A DNA stretch of 27,981 nucleotides, taken from assembly GCF_937877005.1 (NCBI RefSeq), contig NZ_CALEFV010000226.1, positions 1 to 27,981 on the forward strand. The letters run 5' to 3'. The notes below the pieces were generated by a model. That model saw nothing but the letters and a program-made list of their open reading frames with translations, searched no databases and was not told where the DNA came from. Both the position numbers and the translations under genes were made by a program. The stretch comes from an uncultured Fibrobacter sp. (GTDB lineage: Bacteria; Fibrobacterota; Fibrobacteria; Fibrobacterales; Fibrobacteraceae). Below, piece after piece: positions 23,872 through 27,981 of the stretch; the first letter of the stretch is position 1, and every line of letters starts with the position of its first letter.

Positions 23872-24600
23872 CTAGTCGTCACTCATAATGGACTGCTCAT
23901 CTAAAAAATCGATACTAGTCAGATTTCTGTATTTAGAGATCACGTGCTCGTAATATCGAGTTGGTAGCGGGAGTCCCCGTTCCAGCATGCGATCCACAGC
24001 CGAATGTCCTAAGTTGTACGCAATCAAGGCATCTCGCCAATTTCCATATTTAGAGATAAGCCGAATCAGATAGGCCGTACCGACCGTTACATTGATTTCC
24101 GGTTTCAAAAGGTCTTCTTCGGTCTCGATACGAAGTCCGAAGTGAGCACCCATTTTCTTTGCGGTTTCCAATTTGATTTGCATCAAGCCCAGAGCCCCTG
24201 AGAAACTACCAGAACGCATGCGACCACGTGCATTCGGATTGCCATGACTTTCCTGAGCAACGACAGCCAATATCAACAAGGGATCAGTCGTATACGATCT
24301 GGAAATCTGCCAAATCTGTTCGGTGAGCATCTCCAGTTGTTGCTCATTCAGGCGACCCTTGGAAAGATAAGCGATTGCCTTATTGATTTTGACATAGTCA
24401 ATAGTCCACTTTCCCCATGTTTCTAGCTTTTCTAAGTCTCCACGGAGTTCTGTTTCGGCATGGGCAAGGTTGCTAAGCTCAGCCTGCCGTGCAAACCAGT
24501 ATGATACAAAAAGTCCCAACGCCCCGAAACAGAGCACGACTGCAAACGCAAAAAGGGGTTTTGATATCCGTATATTACTTTTCACGCCGCGTATTCTCAA
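23872..24600 (-). CDS. Membrane-anchored lytic transglycosylase (SLT domain)
   Basis: A short cytoplasmic end and one membrane helix (about 15-34) precede a periplasmic helical segment (35-75) and a C-terminal SLT domain. Family motifs are intact: LAVVAQESHGNP with the catalytic Glu117, SGALGLMQIK (about 134-143), GTAYLIRLISKYGNWRDALIAYNLG (about 174-198), and a YYEHVISKY end. Such enzymes cut the MurNAc-GlcNAc bond to leave anhydro-muropeptides. The frame begins with TTG at 24600; GTG at 24585 is an alternative. Both lie inside the end of the upstream STAS gene, so coupling is tight. It therefore probably works with that protein in local wall cutting or remodelling. Confidence 0.9.
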   Translation of the reverse strand: MRIRGVKSNIRISKPLFAFAVVLCFGALGLFVSYWFARQAELSNLAHAETELRGDLEKLETWGKWTIDYVKINKAIAYLSKGRLNEQQLEMLTEQIWQISRSYTTDPLLILAVVAQESHGNPNARGRMRSGSFSGALGLMQIKLETAKKMGAHFGLRIETEEDLLKPEINVTVGTAYLIRLISKYGNWRDALIAYNLGHSAVDRMLERGLPLPTRYYEHVISKYRNLTSIDFLDEQSIMSDD

Positions 24601-25264
24601 GATATTCTAAGTAACCTACCCAATCCTGAATCAAGCCAAACGAGCTAAGCATCGTCGTATCCTGTACGACTCCCAACCTGCGTAACGGGCCGATTGACGA
24701 TTCAAGTTTGTCAATTTCTCTGATATAACGATCCTTTTGATTTTGCAAGGCAATGATTTGCGCCTGTTTGTCAGAAATCTCGTGTCCTTGCGTCGAAATA
24801 ATCACAAATAAAGTAACCATCCATCCAAGAATCAAACTGATGAATGCTACTGCTACACCGGAACTGACGGTTATGCCTGACCGCATCCCATAATGCAGGC
24901 CAATCTGCTGAAGCTGTTTTTTGGTACCTGATTTTTTATAGGCATTGCGGTTTTCGTAGACTTCAAAAATATTCTGATATTTGGAAAAGAAATTGTACTG
25001 TTCCGTTGAATCAAATATCAAGATAAGTGAGGACTTTTGAGCCTTCACCCTGTTTAGCAATTCCAAAAATACATCAAGATAGCGGTCGCTCGTAAAATGA
25101 GCATTCTGCAAATTCAAGAAATAGAAACAGCCTGGACCATCGACCAGCATGTCAAGCTTTTCCTTTACAGCGGACACCTGCGCAAAGCCGAGCGAGCCAG
25201 ACAACGTAATTTCTACATCGTTCTCACGGGACTCTACCTGGATATCAATCAGTTCCGATTTCAT
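24575..25264 (-). CDS. STAS-like domain, membrane helix and periplasmic coiled-coil protein
   Basis: I do not know this architecture by name. Residues 1-110 resemble a STAS/anti-sigma-factor-antagonist fold: VEITLSGSLGFAQVSAVKEKL, CFYFLNLQNAHFTSDRYLDVFLELLNRV, SSLILIFDSTEQYNFFSKYQNIFEVYENRNAYK. The usual phospho-acceptor DSSG is replaced by FTSD. A membrane helix (131-157) leads to a coiled coil (160-191) and a C-terminal segment ending LENTRREK. With no signal peptide, the STAS part should be cytoplasmic and the coiled coil periplasmic. It starts 4 bases after the GH57-like gene and overlaps the transglycosylase, a two-gene pairing that suggests signalling or scaffolding of wall cleavage. 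STAS assignment is by pattern only. Confidence 0.65.
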   Translation of the reverse strand: MKSELIDIQVESRENDVEITLSGSLGFAQVSAVKEKLDMLVDGPGCFYFLNLQNAHFTSDRYLDVFLELLNRVKAQKSSLILIFDSTEQYNFFSKYQNIFEVYENRNAYKKSGTKKQLQQIGLHYGMRSGITVSSGVAVAFISLILGWMVTLFVIISTQGHEISDKQAQIIALQNQKDRYIREIDKLESSIGPLRRLGVVQDTTMLSSFGLIQDWVGYLEYLENTRREK

Positions 25265-25268
25265 ACCA

Positions 25269-27128
25269 TCACCTTTTCGAGATGTGCACCGTCATCTGCA
25301 GTTCCTTTTCCGCAAGGCTTTCCAGAGACAGTTTCCAGAAGGGGAATATGCGTATACCCTGTAAAGCTTCGGGTGCAGCAAGCGATGAGGCTCCGAAAAT
25401 AGGGGCAATCAACACCGAAGCCTTCGAAGCAAAAATTACCTGGATACGACACCCCGTAATCCGGTCCACTATTTCAACTATTCCTGCATCGGGAAAAATC
25501 AAAGGATCTCGGAAACTGAACTTAAGGGGATTCCCGTCAATGACGATATCCTTCCCCGTATAACCACAAGCCAAAAGGCCCGTTTCCAGCAGCGTTCCGA
25601 AAAAGCCCTTAATCTCGGCAAGAGCATTGTTCGCCAACTTGTAATGCAAAGTAAAGTCGGAACCCGTCGATGAAAGACTGAAAGTTTTTTCGACATGAAA
25701 TCCACCGACCTTGCCTGCAAGGGACAGATGCTGTTCCGAGAAAAGCGCTATATCCGACCCAGTCTCATGACGCTTAATCTGATAATCATAAGGAGAAACC
25801 AGAACCCCTTCGCGATCCGATAATTGCTGGTCTAACTTTTCAGCTTTCAGTTCCACGTTAGGCAAGAAGAAATCAAGAAATCCCACAGTAGGATCACCAT
25901 CATCACGCCACGATCCCAATATGTTATTTTCTGCATCCTTTGCATTCAAGATGCGTAGTATTCCGCCGCTGATAAAATCCAGCAGAAATGAATAGGAATG
26001 ATTTTCCGCCCATATGTACTTACGACCGTCTAGCATGAAGTCGGCCACATCAAGACGTATTCCATCAAAGGAAAGAAGGTCCGTCAAGCGGTTTGCAGCC
26101 TGCAGAAGGAAGCGACTACCCCACCAGCGAACCATGGGAGTACGCATACCTTCGGAATCCTGCATGTCTCGATAATAGATGGGCGACATCGCGGGAAGAA
26201 GCATCTGGAGGCAGTCTTCGAGTTCGCGGTCCTTCAAGGAAGCGGCCGCACGACGGTACAACGAAAGAAGCATTTTGTGCAACAAGTTGACCTCGGGGCG
26301 CTTCACCAACAATTCACGACATGTTTTGGCTGCGGCCGGCAAACCAATCTTTTTCCCCGCAGAAAGCAAGAAACTTAGGCGTCCTTCACAATTCTGGTCA
26401 TTAATGATACTTGCGACGGTCTTTGTTGTAAAATCATTCGCCTCGACAAAATCAATCAGCCGTTCAAAGAACGGGACAATGTCACCCGGTTGCGGAGGAA
26501 TATCCAAGGCGACTACAGCGGACCTTCCTCCACGACAATAAAGTTCGGCAATTTGTCGCCACTGGAAATCGTCCTGAGCAATAGCTTGCGAAAGCTTTTG
26601 TGAAATCGGGACAACCCGCATAAAGCAGCCCTTGTCTTCTACGGAATACCATCCGGAAACAGGAGTCGTACGTCCCAGGGCATCTTGTAGGGCCGTCTCT
26701 TGAACGAACGCATACTCATAACGGTGCTTTTCCAAAAGCTCCGTCATCTCCATCTCCCATACCATCGAGGAATTGAAATAACCCGCAGGTTCTATCTCGA
26801 AATGCTTCCACAGCAATTTAGCGTGCCGATCGAGTTGCATTGACTGTAAAGCTGTCGGGAAAAGAGGGAGCATAGGATCATAGTATCCACCACCAAGCAA
26901 CTCAAAAATGCCATCCTCAATCGCCCTTCGAAACTTGCCAAACATTAAAGGTTTTGCGACACGGCTTGCAGTTTCAAGTGTGGGTCCATCCATGAACATT
27001 GAAAAACGGACCTTTCCCGAATCGAGCATCATGCAGATGCCCTTCAGCAAATTCTCTACAACAGATTCAAGCTTTGCATACGCCGTCGATGGCGGCAACT
27101 GCAACACAAACGATAACGTCGGTTTCAT
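25269..27128 (-). CDS. GH57-like protein with DUF1926-type C-terminus, catalytic motifs degraded
   Basis: The 619-residue protein has the layout of glycoside hydrolase 57 amylases and 4-alpha-glucanotransferases: a (beta/alpha)7-type N-terminal part and a C-terminal beta domain of the DUF1926 kind. Retained are GGGYYDPMLPLFP (about 78-90, motif 2) and SMVWEMEM with Glu125, where the family nucleophile lies (ERVWEP). The first motif, normally HxHQP, is replaced by VLQLPPS. The D-x-EKFG acid motif is reduced to ALDIPP (Asp209), and YWHG-FGG is not seen. It may therefore bind alpha-glucan without ordinary catalysis. It opens the seven-gene minus-strand run, 48 bases after the last rRNA terminator. 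The ATG at 27128 has no clear ribosome site. Confidence 0.75.
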   Translation of the reverse strand: MKPTLSFVLQLPPSTAYAKLESVVENLLKGICMMLDSGKVRFSMFMDGPTLETASRVAKPLMFGKFRRAIEDGIFELLGGGYYDPMLPLFPTALQSMQLDRHAKLLWKHFEIEPAGYFNSSMVWEMEMTELLEKHRYEYAFVQETALQDALGRTTPVSGWYSVEDKGCFMRVVPISQKLSQAIAQDDFQWRQIAELYCRGGRSAVVALDIPPQPGDIVPFFERLIDFVEANDFTTKTVASIINDQNCEGRLSFLLSAGKKIGLPAAAKTCRELLVKRPEVNLLHKMLLSLYRRAAASLKDRELEDCLQMLLPAMSPIYYRDMQDSEGMRTPMVRWWGSRFLLQAANRLTDLLSFDGIRLDVADFMLDGRKYIWAENHSYSFLLDFISGGILRILNAKDAENNILGSWRDDGDPTVGFLDFFLPNVELKAEKLDQQLSDREGVLVSPYDYQIKRHETGSDIALFSEQHLSLAGKVGGFHVEKTFSLSSTGSDFTLHYKLANNALAEIKGFFGTLLETGLLACGYTGKDIVIDGNPLKFSFRDPLIFPDAGIVEIVDRITGCRIQVIFASKASVLIAPIFGASSLAAPEALQGIRIFPFWKLSLESLAEKELQMTVHISKR

Positions 27129-27142
27129 GTGGTAAAGGATAG

Positions 27143-27221
27143 AAAAAAGTAGGAAGTAATCAGTAGGCCGTAAATAAAAAAAGGGGGAAGCCTCCCCCTA
27201 ATTCCAGCCCCTGCCCAAGCC
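27143..27221 (-). repeat. Structured intergenic repeat, copy B
   Basis: Read on the minus strand it has GGCTTGGGC (27213-27221), the GGGGGA/TCCCCC hairpin (27183-27198), CTACTG (27161-27166) and CCTACTTTTTT (27143-27153), the same order as at 15507-15652. Here the hairpin is followed by seven T and overlaps the third rRNA terminator. Confidence 0.55.
27176..27198 (-). terminator. Third hairpin terminator downstream of the rRNA operon
   Basis: Minus-strand stem GGGGGA/TCCCCC with loop GGCT is followed by seven T. The stem is short but entirely G-C apart from the closing pair. Confidence 0.75.
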
Positions 27222-27270
27222 TGCTCTGAACGCAAACATGGGAAGTGGAGCCGGAGGCCGAACGGTATAT

Positions 27271-27307
27271 AAAAAAAGCCCCCTGCGAGGTTTACCTCGT
27301 AGGGGGC
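27271..27307 (-). terminator. Second hairpin terminator downstream of the rRNA operon
   Basis: A 13-bp stem (GCCCCCTACGAGG with CCTCGCAGGGGGC, one wobble or mismatch) has a four-base loop and is followed by seven T on the minus strand. Confidence 0.92.
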
Positions 27308-27376
27308 GTGAGCGACAAGCAGCCGGTATCGACCGGCTGTGGTCGCGAGAGCGTAACGGAGCGGAGCGGTATATAT

Positions 27377-27413
27377 AAAAAAGGAGCCCCTCGCCTTTAA
27401 GGCAAGGGGCTCC
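27377..27413 (-). terminator. First hairpin terminator after 5S rRNA
   Basis: A 13-bp stem (GGAGCCCCTTGCC with GGCGAGGGGCTCC, one imperfect pair) has loop TTAAA and is followed by six T on the minus strand. It starts seven bases past the 5S 3' end. Confidence 0.95.
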
Positions 27414-27419
27414 GCGAAT

Positions 27420-27531
27420 CCAGCGGCGACCTACTCTCCCGGGCCCGTGGGCCAGGTACCATCGGCGATGAGGGGCTTGACTTCCGTGTTCGGAAAGGGA
27501 ACGGGTATGACCCCCTCTCGGTAACCGCTGA
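27420..27531 (-). rRNA. rrf: 5S ribosomal RNA
   Basis: On the minus strand the ends pair as CAGCGG with CCGCTG, and conserved 5S elements are present in order: GGTCATACCCGTTCC, CCGAACACGGAAGTCAAG, CATCGCCGATGGTAC and GGGAGAGTAGGTCGCCGC. About 110 bases long, it lies downstream of 23S as in a normal operon. Ends are estimated from the closing helix and could be off by a few bases. Confidence 0.95.
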
Positions 27532-27643
27532 AACAATCTTGTCGGCGACAACCGGTTGTCGAAAAAGTCTTGTAGCACAGGTCCTGAAGCCTGGCGGGTC
27601 CGGGCTGCTCACGCAGACGAACGAACCAAATCGTTGAAAGGAG

Positions 27644-27981
<338 letters not shown>

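Noticed and set aside
27199..27376. tRNA genes in the spacers between rRNA terminators
   Set aside because: No cloverleaf, no GGTTCGA-type T-arm and no acceptor pairing; only isolated hairpins.

Overview
The window looks like chromosome of a Gram-negative bacterium of the FCB group, most likely a Fibrobacter or close relative. This is an inference from gene content. It rests on an outer-membrane protein with thrombospondin type-3 repeats of a 'CDPWV' kind, a Bacteroidetes-type RmlB carrying the EHHLAYG insertion, promoters resembling the Bacteroidetes TAnnTTTG element, and outer-membrane components (Wza, TolC, MlaC). No transposase, integrase, phage gene or CRISPR array was seen. Most genes fill their DNA with short spacers, as expected of core chromosome.

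Layout. (1) 1-2002, minus strand: a beta-barrel/TSP3-repeat surface protein gene, broken by an in-frame TAA and then a frameshift, and running off the left edge. (2) 2157-4782, minus: radC, a membrane acyltransferase and an alpha/beta hydrolase. (3) 4856-12657, minus: an exopolysaccharide/capsule operon transcribed wzc, rmlA, rmlB, rmlC, wzb, wza, manC and closed by a clear terminator. It holds the tyrosine kinase/phosphatase pair and outer-membrane channel of a Wzy-type export system plus precursor enzymes for dTDP-sugar and GDP-mannose. It has no rmlD, glycosyltransferase, flippase or polymerase here. (4) 12736-15336, plus: a Ski2-like helicase of the DUF3516 type, divergent from wzc. (5) A 437-bp gene-free gap with a structured repeat, then a PLP aminotransferase and citrate synthase (15774-18389, plus). 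(6) 18644-19768, minus: a tRNA-dihydrouridine synthase, then an HU-like protein on plus (19874-20257).

(7) 20315-27128, minus: a tightly packed run of seven genes transcribed GH57-like protein, STAS/membrane/coiled-coil protein, lytic transglycosylase, TolC, MlaC, DUF2953-like membrane protein, RsuA-type pseudouridine synthase. Several overlap or lie within a few bases of each other. The middle genes suggest an envelope function; the STAS-transglycosylase overlap is the least familiar arrangement in the window. (8) 27176-27981, minus: the end of an rRNA operon, with the 3' part of 23S rRNA, 5S rRNA and three tandem hairpin terminators.

Points most worth checking: the doubly broken TSP3 gene; the STAS-transglycosylase pair; a GH57-like protein lacking most catalytic signature motifs; TAnnTTTG elements only 4-5 bases before start codons lacking a Shine-Dalgarno sequence, suggesting leaderless mRNAs; and a structured intergenic repeat found at two distant places.
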